Shown one piece after another: positions 1-8,726 of a stretch of DNA of 64,000 nucleotides. The translations under genes were made by a program, and so were the position numbers. This stretch comes from Rikenella microfusus. Its GTDB lineage: Bacteria > Bacteroidota > Bacteroidia > Bacteroidales > Tenuifilaceae. The stretch is from positions 1-64,000 of the forward strand of contig DYKO01000001.1 in the NCBI GenBank assembly GCA_020722565.1, read 5' to 3'. The notes beneath the pieces were generated by a model. It was given only the letters and a program-made list of their open reading frames with translations, was not told where the DNA came from and did no database searches. Numbering within the stretch: position 1 is the first letter of the stretch; each line of letters begins with the position of its first letter.

Positions 1-44
1 ATGTATTAATTGCTTCTATTGCTATGATGTTAAAGAAAATTTAA
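1..44 (+). CDS. possible 3' end of a gene entering from the left edge
   Basis: One frame runs open from the window edge to a TAA at 42-44 and would end in a short hydrophobic-then-basic tail (VLIASIAMMLKKI). It would converge on the acyltransferase that ends 20 bases further on. The stretch is far too short to identify, and another frame is also open to position 55, so this is only a hint that a plus-strand gene ends here. Confidence 0.2.
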   Translation, partial: VLIASIAMMLKKI

Positions 45-63
45 ACAGGCTCTAATTTATTTT

Positions 64-1026
64 TTACAAACCAAAAACATACTTTTTTAAAAAATCATAC
101 CTCAGTAAGTACCAATAAATAATAATAAAAACTATTTCTAAACTGAAAGTTGTAATATAAAATAATGTTACGTCTTTATTACCTATAATTAATTTAGATA
201 TTAATATAGGAAGTACATGCCATAAATAAATTGCCAAAGAATTAATTCCAAACCATTCAACCACTTTATTACTTTTAATCATACTATGAACAGATACTTT
301 AAGAACAAGAGAAAGCAGAAAAGTATTGAATATAAAGAAGTTAATTAAAGAAAACATCTTATTAGGGTTGTAAAATAAATAGATAACTCCTGTTAAACAA
401 ATTAATGGTAAAATAACATCAAATAAATTTGGTCTTTTTTTTAAACCTAACCGCTTATATATCAATCCAAAAACAAAGAAAAAATAAAAATACGGCCTAA
501 AAGTATGAAGTGTTAAATCTATTACTAATTTAAAATTTCCTAAATTCTGATATACTTCTGGGTATAACAGTAGTAATCTTGTAATTATGGAAATTAATAA
601 TCCAGCAAATAGTAAAAATTTTTCTTCTATCCCTATTTTTATTAGCAACCACGTTAGCACAATCCAACTAAGAAATGCAGGAATAAACCACAAGTGGTAA
701 TATGGGTAAACAAAAGCTTTAAACAACCCAGTTAAAATGTTTACACTACTTTTCTGGAATAGAGAAATTGAGAAATAGAATAATATAGCAATTGACCATG
801 GTATAATTACTCGAAATAAATATTTATTTAACAATGTTGATAAACTGAAGCTAACAATTTTATCGACATTAAATAAGAAGCCACTAATCCCAATAAATAA
901 TGGCATGTGAAAACTATAAATAATTGTTCTCAAAATAGATTCATTCATCGTTCCTATGAGTACATGACCAATTATTACTAATATAATTAGTATTCCTTTA
1001 AATAAATCAATGTTTTTAAGTCTCAT
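64..1026 (-). CDS. acyltransferase-3 family membrane O-acyltransferase
   Basis: Predicted integral membrane acyltransferase of 320 residues, of the type that O-acetylates surface polysaccharides. The N-terminus shows the family pattern: a hydrophobic first helix followed by IGH (His21, the usual catalytic histidine), then a FHMPLFIGISGFLF block and an RVIIPW motif. The remainder is about ten hydrophobic segments with few loops. The length fits the smaller, fucose-4-O-acetylase-like members. Start is the ATG at 1026; no Shine-Dalgarno sequence is visible. The gene is much more AT-rich than the clpB region next to it and lies in an AT-rich flank, which suggests a transferred surface-polysaccharide gene. 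The substrate cannot be told from sequence. Confidence 0.85.
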   Translation of the reverse strand: MRLKNIDLFKGILIILVIIGHVLIGTMNESILRTIIYSFHMPLFIGISGFLFNVDKIVSFSLSTLLNKYLFRVIIPWSIAILFYFSISLFQKSSVNILTGLFKAFVYPYYHLWFIPAFLSWIVLTWLLIKIGIEEKFLLFAGLLISIITRLLLLYPEVYQNLGNFKLVIDLTLHTFRPYFYFFFVFGLIYKRLGLKKRPNLFDVILPLICLTGVIYLFYNPNKMFSLINFFIFNTFLLSLVLKVSVHSMIKSNKVVEWFGINSLAIYLWHVLPILISKLIIGNKDVTLFYITTFSLEIVFIIIYWYLLRYDFLKKYVFGL

Positions 1027-1647
1027 ACAGATTAATCATTTTTTAAAAGTTGAATCAATAGAGACAACCATAGTTATAACAAAATTAGCAAAAATTTTTG
1101 TTTCTGCATCATCATTCCCAAGGTATTATATATTCTTTTAGTATTCGAACCAAACTACTTCCTTTTTTTGGTTAAATTTAATAATTTATATCTCTTTTTA
1201 TTTTGTTAAATTGTTAATTTTAAACTTTGGTTACTAGAGAAAAAGAGGCAAAATAAATATTTTTTAAAAGACACTCATATGAATTAACTTACACATAAAC
1301 ACCTTAATACACCATGGCCATTCCATCTTTTTGTTAATATATGTTAGTTAAAAACATAATTTGCAATGATTTAATGAAATTATAATTTTTGTAAGAATAA
1401 AATTACACCAGAGTTCCCATAAACAATTGCTAGAAAACAATGCTTCTTTGCAGAATCTCCTAAAAATAAGGTTTCCCGGCTATCATAATGGCAATAGAAA
1501 ACAATATAGTAAAACCATTACCTTTTCTATACTACCAGTTGCACGATAACGGCAACAAGACTATTAATCTTAAGACAGTAATTTGGTATCCACAAGTCGC
1601 GGGATCTAACTTACCATAATCTTACAAATTTTAATTGGGTTAGTAAT
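1027..1647. other. AT-rich intergenic region without a recognisable gene
   Basis: About 620 bases between the acyltransferase and the clpB terminator. I see no credible coding frame, no tRNA-like cloverleaf and no repeat array. It probably holds the promoter of the acyltransferase, but no two-element promoter could be placed. The composition matches the acyltransferase rather than clpB. Confidence 0.5.
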
Positions 1648-1671
1648 AAAAAACCGCCCTTAAGGGGCGGC
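1648..1671 (-). terminator. intrinsic terminator of clpB
   Basis: A G+C-rich hairpin (CCGCCC, TTAA, then GGGGCGG on the plus strand) is preceded on the plus strand by an A-run. Read on the minus strand this is a stem followed by a U-run, about 20 bases after the clpB stop codon. Confidence 0.85.
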
Positions 1672-1691
1672 TAAGAAATCGACTTTGTGAA

Positions 1692-4280
1692 TTAACGGAA
1701 AATCAGGATGTCGTCGCCAAAGTAATCGACTGTAATGGTTTTATCCCTGTCAATTGTACCGGCCAATAGCTGCTTTGAAAGCTCGTTGAGTATGTTTTTC
1801 TGCATAACCCGCTTAATTGGTCGGGCTCCGTAAACAAGATCAAAGCCTATATCGGTTATCCATTCCACTGCGCTATCGGTTATTTCAATGTTTACCCCGT
1901 TCTGAGCCAGCATATGCTTTATGCGGTTAAACTGCAGCAATACAATCTGCCTGATCTCGCTGCGGTTAAGCGGTGTAAACATAATTATTTCGTCAACACG
2001 GTTCAAAAACTCAGGCCGGATGCTCTGCTTAAGCATCTCTAATACCTGATTGCGGGTACGCTCAAAAATCTGCTCAGCATTGCCGTTATTTAAATCGGCA
2101 TAGTTTCCCTGAATGATGTGTGAACCGATATTTGAGGTCATTATGATAATGGTATTTTTGAAATCCACCGTGCGACCCTTGTTGTCAGTTAACCTTCCAT
2201 CGTCGAGAACCTGAAGCAGGATGTTGAAAACATCGGGGTGGGCCTTTTCAATTTCGTCGAGCAGGAGAACCGAGAAGGGCTTATGCCTAACAGCCTCGGT
2301 TAGTTGGCCCCCTTCGTCGTATCCAACGTACCCAGGAGGTGCGCCCACGAGACGTGAAACCGAATGACGTTCCTGGTACTCACTCATATCGATGCGGGTC
2401 ATCAGGTTCTCATCGTTAAACAGGAACTCGGCCAGAGCCTTGGCCAGTTCGGTTTTACCCACACCAGTTGTACCGAGAAATATGAACGACCCAATAGGGC
2501 GTTTAGCATCCTGCAAGCCGGCACGGCTCCGGCGAACGGCATCGGCCACAGCAGTAATGGCCTCATTCTGCCCAACCACACGCTTGTGCAGTTCCTCCTC
2601 AAAGTGCAAGAGTTTTTCTCTTTCACTTTGGAGCATACGGTTAACCGGAATACCCGTCCACCGCGATACCACTTCTGCAATATCTTCGGCATCAACCTCC
2701 TCCTTGATTAGAGCAAAATCGGCCTGAACCTTTTTAAGTTCCAACTTAAGTTGCTCAATTTCGGCTTCGGCCTGCTTTATTCTTCCGTAGCGAATTTCGG
2801 CCACTCGACCGTAATCGCCCTGTCTCTCAGCATCTTCAGCCTCGTAGCGGTAGCTTTCAATGCTCTGCTTGTGATGCTGAATCTTGTCAATTATTCCCTT
2901 TTCGCTCTCCCATTTAGCTCTGAGTTTAGTACGCTCCTCGTTAAGTTCAGCAAGAATTCGGGAAAGTTCGTCAAGTTTGTCCTTATCGCCCTCGCGCTTA
3001 ATGGCCTCACGCTCAATCTCAAGTTGCTTTATTCTACGTTCCAGTTCGTCAATTTCTTCAGGAACCGAATTCATTTCGAGCCTGAGCTTAGAGGCAGCCT
3101 CGTCGATAAGGTCGATGGCCTTATCGGGCAAAAAACGATTGGTGATATAGCGATGCGACAGCTCAACAGCGGCAATAATGGCTTCATCCTTAATTCGCAC
3201 CTTATGGTGGTTCTCATACCGTTCCTTGAGTCCACGTAGTATTGAGATGGCATCAACAGGCAGGGGCTCATCCACCACAACGCTTTGGAAACGACGCTCC
3301 AGAGCCTTATCCTTTTCGAAGTACTTCTGGTACTCGTTAAAGGTTGTAGCGCCAATGGCGCGAAGTTCGCCGCGGGCCAAAGCAGGTTTTAGTATATTTG
3401 CAGCATCCATGGCCCCCTCGCTCTTACCTGCGCCCACAAGGGTATGAATCTCATCGATAAAAAGAATCACCTCTCCTTCCAATGCTATAACCTCTTTAAC
3501 CACCGATTTAAGTCGCTCCTCGAACTCGCCCTTGTACTTTGCCCCGGCAATAAGGGCTCCCATGTCCAAAGAGAAAATTTGCTTCGATTTAAGATTCTCA
3601 GGTACATCACCATTAACAATTCGATGGGCAATACCTTCGGCAATAGCAGTTTTACCCACACCGGGTTCGCCAATCAAAATGGGATTGTTCTTGGTACGTC
3701 TTGAGAGAATTTGAAGCACACGCCGTATTTCCTCATCACGGCCAATTACAGGATCTAATTTTCCGCTTCGAGCCATTTCATTCAGGTTAATGGCAAAGCG
3801 GTTTAGCGCATTATAGGTATCCTCTGCGGTTTGGGAATCCACCTTGGCTCCCTTGCGCAACTCAGAAATTGCTTGCTTCATCTCCTTTTCGGTTAAGCCG
3901 GCATCCTTCATCATTTGGCCAACCTGCTCACCCGCTACAATTAAACCCAGCAGCAGATGCTCAACCGAAACAAACTGATCGCCCATAGCCTTGCTGAACT
4001 CAAAAGCCTTTTGCAGCACTCGGTTTGTTGCGCTACTCAGGTACTGCTCGCCACCTGAAACCTTAGGCATGGGCTCAAGCATTCTATTGAGAACTGCATC
4101 GAAGGTACCGGGATTGACTCCCAGTTTGCGAAGCAGGAAACCAGTAATGCTTTCACCCTCATCCAAAATAGCACGCAGAAGATGCACCGGTTCCACAGCC
4201 TGATGGCTGTAACCCTGGGCTATCTCAACGGCCTTTTGGATTACCTCCTGCGATTTAATGGTAAAATTTTTCATGTTCAT
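1692..4280 (-). CDS. clpB: ATP-dependent disaggregase chaperone ClpB
   Basis: Cytoplasmic Hsp100 disaggregase that, with DnaK, pulls polypeptides out of heat-induced aggregates. The 862 residues match the usual ClpB length. Order: Clp N-domain (about 1-145), first AAA+ module with Walker A GEPGVGKT near residue 204 and Walker B FIDEIHT, a coiled-coil middle domain (about 400-530, dense in E, K and R), and a second AAA+ module with Walker [23 protein letters not shown] and the C-terminal D2-small domain with GARPIKR. The middle domain separates it from ClpA and ClpC. The first ATG has an AGGAG nine bases upstream (4290-4294), so it is preferred over the second Met two codons later. The promoter region shares an unusual layout with hsp20. 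Confidence 0.98.
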   Translation of the reverse strand: MNMKNFTIKSQEVIQKAVEIAQGYSHQAVEPVHLLRAILDEGESITGFLLRKLGVNPGTFDAVLNRMLEPMPKVSGGEQYLSSATNRVLQKAFEFSKAMGDQFVSVEHLLLGLIVAGEQVGQMMKDAGLTEKEMKQAISELRKGAKVDSQTAEDTYNALNRFAINLNEMARSGKLDPVIGRDEEIRRVLQILSRRTKNNPILIGEPGVGKTAIAEGIAHRIVNGDVPENLKSKQIFSLDMGALIAGAKYKGEFEERLKSVVKEVIALEGEVILFIDEIHTLVGAGKSEGAMDAANILKPALARGELRAIGATTFNEYQKYFEKDKALERRFQSVVVDEPLPVDAISILRGLKERYENHHKVRIKDEAIIAAVELSHRYITNRFLPDKAIDLIDEAASKLRLEMNSVPEEIDELERRIKQLEIEREAIKREGDKDKLDELSRILAELNEERTKLRAKWESEKGIIDKIQHHKQSIESYRYEAEDAERQGDYGRVAEIRYGRIKQAEAEIEQLKLELKKVQADFALIKEEVDAEDIAEVVSRWTGIPVNRMLQSEREKLLHFEEELHKRVVGQNEAITAVADAVRRSRAGLQDAKRPIGSFIFLGTTGVGKTELAKALAEFLFNDENLMTRIDMSEYQERHSVSRLVGAPPGYVGYDEGGQLTEAVRHKPFSVLLLDEIEKAHPDVFNILLQVLDDGRLTDNKGRTVDFKNTIIIMTSNIGSHIIQGNYADLNNGNAEQIFERTRNQVLEMLKQSIRPEFLNRVDEIIMFTPLNRSEIRQIVLLQFNRIKHMLAQNGVNIEITDSAVEWITDIGFDLVYGARPIKRVMQKNILNELSKQLLAGTIDRDKTITVDYFGDDILIFR

Positions 4281-4327
4281 ATCTTAATTCTCCTATTTTT
4301 TTCATTTTCTAATCTATTAATGCTGCA

Positions 4328-4367
4328 ACAAAAGCATTGCCAATTAAGTTTATATGCCATATTGACA
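4328..4367 (-). promoter_or_regulatory. candidate heat-shock promoter of clpB, shared layout with hsp20
   Basis: Read on the minus strand: TGTCAATATGGCAT (4367-4354), 11 bases, then TGGCAATGCTTTTGT (4342-4328). The same arrangement with the same 11-base spacer lies before hsp20 at 17491-17530. The TGGCA-N6-TTG part has the spacing of a sigma-54 -24/-12 element but lacks the final C. It can also be read as a degraded TAnnTTTG -7 box. The start codon is about 48 bases downstream of the motif. Confidence 0.5.
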
Positions 4368-4507
4368 CATGTAAAATCAACAAATAAGTCATTCTGACAT
4401 CGTATTCGTGAAAGCTTTTTGGTTATCAAAAAAACCTAAACAAAACAGAAATTTGAACAAGTTGCTTAGTTATTCGTTAATCAGGACTGAATAATTAAAA
4501 GTATACA

Positions 4508-4515
4508 TATCTTTG
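4508..4515 (+). promoter_or_regulatory. -7 promoter box of the ZIP transporter gene
   Basis: TATCTTTG is a perfect match to the Bacteroidetes -7 consensus TAnnTTTG, 25 bases before the start codon. No TTG lies at the expected -33 distance, so only half of the promoter is supported. Confidence 0.4.
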
Positions 4516-4540
4516 TAAAATATAAAACAAATATTGCGCT

Positions 4541-5356
4541 ATGGGAATAAAAGATTTGCAAAACCTTAATCCGGTATTTTTGGCATTAATTGCCACGCTA
4601 TTTACGTGGTTTTTAACAGCCCTGGGGTCGTCAATGGTTTTTTTCTTTAAAACCATCAACAAGCGCCTGCTCAACTCCATGTTAGGTTTTGCTGCAGGGG
4701 TTATGATTGCGGCAAGTTTCTGGTCGCTGCTTAACCCGTCTATTGAAATGGCAAGAGAAAACGGGCAGGTAGCTTGGATTCCAGCCCTTACTGGTTTTTT
4801 AGCCGGCGGCGCGTTTTTGTTAATCATCGATAAGATACTACCCCACTTACACATGGGATTATCCATTGATAAGGCTGAAGGTATCCAAACCACTTGGCAG
4901 CGAAGCGTTTTGCTGGTGCTAGCTATTACACTTCATAATATTCCTGAAGGGTTAGCGGTTGGTGTAGCCTTTGGGGCTCTGGCAAGCAATTCCGATATTT
5001 CAATGCTTCTTGCTGCAATAACCCTTGCAGTGGGTATCGGCATTCAAAATTTTCCTGAGGGTGCGGCTGTTTCAATTCCCCTGCGTCGCGAGGGGTTCTC
5101 GCGCTTGAAAGCGTTCAACTACGGTCAGCTATCGGGTCTGGTTGAACCCATTGCGGGGGTAGCCGGAGCCTTTTTGGTGCTATCGGTTAAGCCTTTACTT
5201 CCCTATGCCCTATCGTTTGCTGCCGGTGCCATGATTTTTGTTGTAGTTGAAGAACTGATTCCAGAATCGCAGAGCGGAAACGAATCGGACCTATCAACAA
5301 TTGGAGCCATTTTTGGCTTTGCTTTGATGATGTTACTTGATGTTGCATTTGGATAA
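4541..5356 (+). CDS. ZIP family divalent metal transporter (GufA/ZupT type)
   Basis: Inner-membrane metal-ion importer of the ZIP family, probably for zinc or another divalent cation. It has 271 residues and about eight hydrophobic helices. The metal-site helices carry HNIPEGLAVG and NFPEGAAVS, the paired family signatures, followed by a third polar helix with GLVEPIAG. The large second module and the position of HNIPEG match the GufA-like bacterial branch. The gene is alone between an AT-rich gap and the divergent clpB. The start ATG has a TATCTTTG box upstream and no Shine-Dalgarno sequence. Metal specificity is not visible. Confidence 0.92.
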   Translation: MGIKDLQNLNPVFLALIATLFTWFLTALGSSMVFFFKTINKRLLNSMLGFAAGVMIAASFWSLLNPSIEMARENGQVAWIPALTGFLAGGAFLLIIDKILPHLHMGLSIDKAEGIQTTWQRSVLLVLAITLHNIPEGLAVGVAFGALASNSDISMLLAAITLAVGIGIQNFPEGAAVSIPLRREGFSRLKAFNYGQLSGLVEPIAGVAGAFLVLSVKPLLPYALSFAAGAMIFVVVEELIPESQSGNESDLSTIGAIFGFALMMLLDVAFG

Positions 5357-6199
5357 TACTAATTTAGAGCAATAACATTAATTCTAATTTTATCAAAACA
5401 ACAATTATAGAATTAATTTCACTTGCGTAAAGGGTTAAAGAGTATTTCAACTACTTTACGCTATTATTTGGGCATTTTTGTAAGTAATTCTTTGCCATTA
5501 ATCATAATTACAATTGATTTCTGCCCATTATTGTCAGTATTTTAAATTCAATTCACCCATCCACACAAGTAGATTTAATTAACTTTCTGGTTAACATTAA
5601 ATATCCTGTAGTACATATGTTCCGTTTCTTGTGGAAAAAGGTATTGCATTCTTCAAATTTTGAGTATCATTAACACATTGTGCTGCTGCTTTGTAAATTA
5701 TTCATTTTTCCAGAATTTATTCATACTTTATTATACTTTCTGATTTCTATTAAAAATAAGGTTTATAAACCCATTGTAATACCCAATTGGTAAATTATCC
5801 AAAGCCAGTGAATAACATCAACAGGTTATCTGAAGCAATTCTATTTCAAAACTTAACAATATTTGCCTTCACTATGTAATTTTTTATATGGTTGTCATAT
5901 TTACTCAAAATTTAGCGTCAAAAATTGCTTCAAATCCTTGATATTGATTTAGATTAATGAATATAAAAGAATTCTGTAGCATGTGCTTATTACTATCTCA
6001 TACCTTAAGCAAGGATTTTAATTTTATTTTAAAAGAACCTAATTTTTAGTTATTGAAAATATGAAATGAGAACCAATAAAGATAGAACAAGTGCAGATAG
6101 CAATTTTTGCATTGTAAAGTAAACCAATTCAAAGTAAAGGCATCAATATCGTGAAATATCCAGAAACATTTACCCACCTATTACGTTATATTATGACCT
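5357..6199. other. long AT-rich intergenic region
   Basis: About 840 bases with no credible reading frame, tRNA, insertion sequence remnant or tandem repeat. The only structure I could find is a weak inverted repeat (GCGTAAAG at 5425-5432, CTTTACGC at 5454-5461) with a 21-base loop, which might end the ZIP transcript. The right end holds the promoter of the 5'-nucleotidase gene. Confidence 0.5.
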
Positions 6200-6231
6200 T
6201 TTGCAAACCATTAATGTTAGGTATATCTTTG
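6200..6231 (+). promoter_or_regulatory. Bacteroidetes-type promoter of the 5'-nucleotidase gene
   Basis: TTTG at 6200-6203, exactly 20 bases, then TATCTTTG at 6224-6231: a full match to the Bacteroidetes vegetative consensus (TTTG / TAnnTTTG). Transcription should begin near 6238, so the upstream in-frame ATG-like start at 6201 cannot be used and the ATG at 6252 is the start. Confidence 0.75.
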
Positions 6232-6251
6232 TTGACTTAAAAATTTACTAC

Positions 6252-8003
6252 ATGAAACGATTTAAGTATTTAACCTTCAATGTGCTGTTGATTATTACAT
6301 CAGCAGCAGTTTTGGCACAAAAGCAGGTAGTCATCAAGGTACTTGAAACCAGCGATGTTCATGGAGCAATTTTCCCCTTTGACTTTATCCGTAATAGTCC
6401 AACCGATGGCAGCCTCGCCAGGGTTTACACTTTTATAAAGCAAGAAAGAGTAAAGCCTAACCAGCATGTAATTTTACTTGATAACGGAGATATACTACAG
6501 GGACAACCCACAGTTTACTACTCCAACTTTATTGACAGTCAGAGTGTTAACATTGTAGCACAAGTATTAAACTTCATGAAATACGATGCGGCCACAATCG
6601 GGAACCACGATATAGAAACAGGACCTCGAGTTTACCGTAAGGTTGAGAGGGAATATAACTTTCCCTTGCTTGCAGCCAATGCAGTAAGTACAAAAACCGG
6701 TCAACCGGCCTTTAAGCCCTATGTCATTATTCAAAGGGATGGGGTAAAAATTGCTGTTCTGGGACTAATCACACCGGGCATTCCTAAGTGGCTTCCTGAA
6801 ATCCTTTGGCCCAACATGCAATTTAACGATATGGTGGAAACGGCCCGATACTGGGTACCCTATATTCAGAATAAAGAGAAACCCCACATTATTATTGGCT
6901 TGTTCCATTCTGGTCACGATGCTGGATATGGCGGAGCCAATTATGAGGAAGCCCGTAATGAAAACGCCTCGCTTCTGGTAGCACAGCAGGTACCAGGCCT
7001 TGATGTGGTACTGATAGGTCACGACCACGATCGGATGATAAAAAAAATAGCCAATATAGCAGGCGATTCTGTACTCATAATCGACCCAGCAGCCTCGGCG
7101 CATCTTCTTTCGGAAGCAACCGTCAAACTTTCATTTAACAAAGAGGGTGAATTAATTGGTAAAAGAATTGATGGGCAATTGGTTGAAATGAAAAAATATG
7201 AGCCTGACGTCGATTTTATGAGTCGGTTTGCCGATTACTATCGAAGAGTACAGGAATATGTAAGAAAACCTATTGGCATTTTTACCAAAAACATATCAAC
7301 TGCCAACGCCTATTTTGGCCCAACTGATTTTATTGACTTTATCCACGATGTACAACTTAAAATTACAAGTGCCAACATTTCGTTTGCAGCACCATTATCG
7401 TTTGTTTCAACCATCGACTCCGGATTGGTTACGGTAAGCGATATGTTTAAGCTATACCGATACGAGAACTTCCTTTACACCATGGAGCTTACGGGACGTG
7501 AAATTGATGCTTACCTGGAATATACAACTTCGCTATGGTTCAACACCATGACAAGCCCTAACGATAACCTTTTAAGGTTCAAGGATGAAAATGGAAGAAA
7601 ACGGTTATACACCAACTACTACAACTTTGATTCCGCAGCGGGAATTTACTATACAATTGATGTTTCGAAACCTATAGGCGACAGAGTTACCATAACAAGC
7701 ATGGCCGATGGAACACCATTCGATTTGACCAGAACCTATAAAGTGGCTATAAACTCCTATAGAGGAAATAGCGGAGGTGGTCACCTAACCGTGGGTGCTG
7801 GAATTCCTGCCGAGGAACTTCCCAATAGGATTATTAACTCAACTGAAAAGGACCTACGGTTTTACATAATGAACTACATCAGCCAGCAGGGTGTTATTGA
7901 ACCAAAATGTTTCAACTACTGGAAGCTTATTCCAGAAGAATGGGTGGCAACAGCAACGGCAAATGATAAAAAGATTCTCTTTTGCAATCGACACAAGGAA
8001 TAG
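6252..8003 (+). CDS. secreted 5'-nucleotidase / 2',3'-cyclic phosphodiesterase (UshA-like)
   Basis: Predicted periplasmic or surface metallophosphoesterase that removes phosphate from nucleotides. Its 583 residues begin with a Sec signal peptide (KRFKYLTFNVLLIITSAAV, cleaved after ALA-Q). The N-terminal metallophosphatase domain shows the two-metal motifs in order: SDVHG, DNGDILQG, GNHDIETG, FHSGHD and GHDHD. The C-terminal 5_nucleotid_C domain begins near residue 320 and includes GRGN-like YRGNSGGGH near the end. Start chosen at the ATG at 6252 because it begins the signal peptide and because an earlier in-frame start lies inside the promoter. It overlaps no neighbour; queE follows after 5 bases, so the two are probably cotranscribed. 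Confidence 0.92.
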   Translation: MKRFKYLTFNVLLIITSAAVLAQKQVVIKVLETSDVHGAIFPFDFIRNSPTDGSLARVYTFIKQERVKPNQHVILLDNGDILQGQPTVYYSNFIDSQSVNIVAQVLNFMKYDAATIGNHDIETGPRVYRKVEREYNFPLLAANAVSTKTGQPAFKPYVIIQRDGVKIAVLGLITPGIPKWLPEILWPNMQFNDMVETARYWVPYIQNKEKPHIIIGLFHSGHDAGYGGANYEEARNENASLLVAQQVPGLDVVLIGHDHDRMIKKIANIAGDSVLIIDPAASAHLLSEATVKLSFNKEGELIGKRIDGQLVEMKKYEPDVDFMSRFADYYRRVQEYVRKPIGIFTKNISTANAYFGPTDFIDFIHDVQLKITSANISFAAPLSFVSTIDSGLVTVSDMFKLYRYENFLYTMELTGREIDAYLEYTTSLWFNTMTSPNDNLLRFKDENGRKRLYTNYYNFDSAAGIYYTIDVSKPIGDRVTITSMADGTPFDLTRTYKVAINSYRGNSGGGHLTVGAGIPAEELPNRIINSTEKDLRFYIMNYISQQGVIEPKCFNYWKLIPEEWVATATANDKKILFCNRHKE

Positions 8004-8008
8004 AAGCT

Positions 8009-8644
8009 ATGAGCATTCATGAAACCATAAAGCAATTCGATAATGGCAGAATTCTCCCACTGGTTGAGGAGTTTTACACCCTACAGGGGGAGGGATTCCA
8101 TACCGGCAAGGCAGCCTACTTTATTCGCATTGGGGGATGCGACGTGGGATGCTCATGGTGCGACTCCAAGTTATCGTGGAATCCAGCGGTTTTCCCCCCC
8201 GTTAATGTTGATGAGATAGTAAAACGTGCAGCCAACTTACCTGCCAAAGCGGTTGTGGTTACCGGTGGTGAGCCATTGCTATATCCTTTGAATTATCTAT
8301 GCTCTGAACTTAAGAAACGAAGCATTCAAACATTTATCGAAACTTCAGGAGCCTATCCGCTTAGCGGGCAATGGGACTGGATTTGCCTTTCACCAAAAAG
8401 ACAACAGCCTCCGGTTGAGGATATTTACATGATGGCCGACGAACTTAAAGTAATCATAACCTCACCCGATGATTTTGTTTGGGCAGAGCAAAATGCTGCC
8501 AAGGTAAAAGCGGAATGCAAGCTCTTCCTTCAACCTGAATGGAGTGTGTATAAAAAAATTGTCCCCTCGATTGTTGACTATATCATGGCAAACCCCAAAT
8601 GGCGAATCTCTTTACAAGCCCATAAGTTTATGCATATACCATAA
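8009..8644 (+). CDS. queE: 7-carboxy-7-deazaguanine synthase QueE
   Basis: Radical SAM enzyme that converts 6-carboxytetrahydropterin to 7-carboxy-7-deazaguanine in queuosine (7-deazaguanine) synthesis. Its 211 residues contain EEFYTLQGEG at the N-terminus, the 4Fe-4S cysteine cluster CDVGCSWC in the CX3CX2C form typical of QueE (not the common CX3CX2C of longer radical SAM proteins with SPASM domains), and VVTGGEPLLYP for SAM binding. The C-terminus SLQAHKFMHIP matches the family ending. Start placed at the ATG at 8009 (AAGGA about 10 bases upstream); an in-frame TTG at 7982 would overlap the previous gene. No other queuosine gene is present in the window. Confidence 0.95.
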   Translation: MSIHETIKQFDNGRILPLVEEFYTLQGEGFHTGKAAYFIRIGGCDVGCSWCDSKLSWNPAVFPPVNVDEIVKRAANLPAKAVVVTGGEPLLYPLNYLCSELKKRSIQTFIETSGAYPLSGQWDWICLSPKRQQPPVEDIYMMADELKVIITSPDDFVWAEQNAAKVKAECKLFLQPEWSVYKKIVPSIVDYIMANPKWRISLQAHKFMHIP

Positions 8645-8726
8645 TTTTTTCCCAGTATCCTAATACTAATTTTTTTGAATAACTTTACTTATTGCTTTTT
8701 TATCTTTTATCATTAACCTATAACTC

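Noticed and set aside
2364-3239. Several plus-strand reading frames opposite clpB
   Set aside because: They lie in frames fully covered by the strongly conserved ClpB coding sequence, have no family resemblance and no promoter or start context.
6201-6251. An upstream in-frame start for the 5'-nucleotidase
   Set aside because: It lies between the -33 and -7 elements of the promoter and would precede the signal peptide by 17 residues that do not fit.
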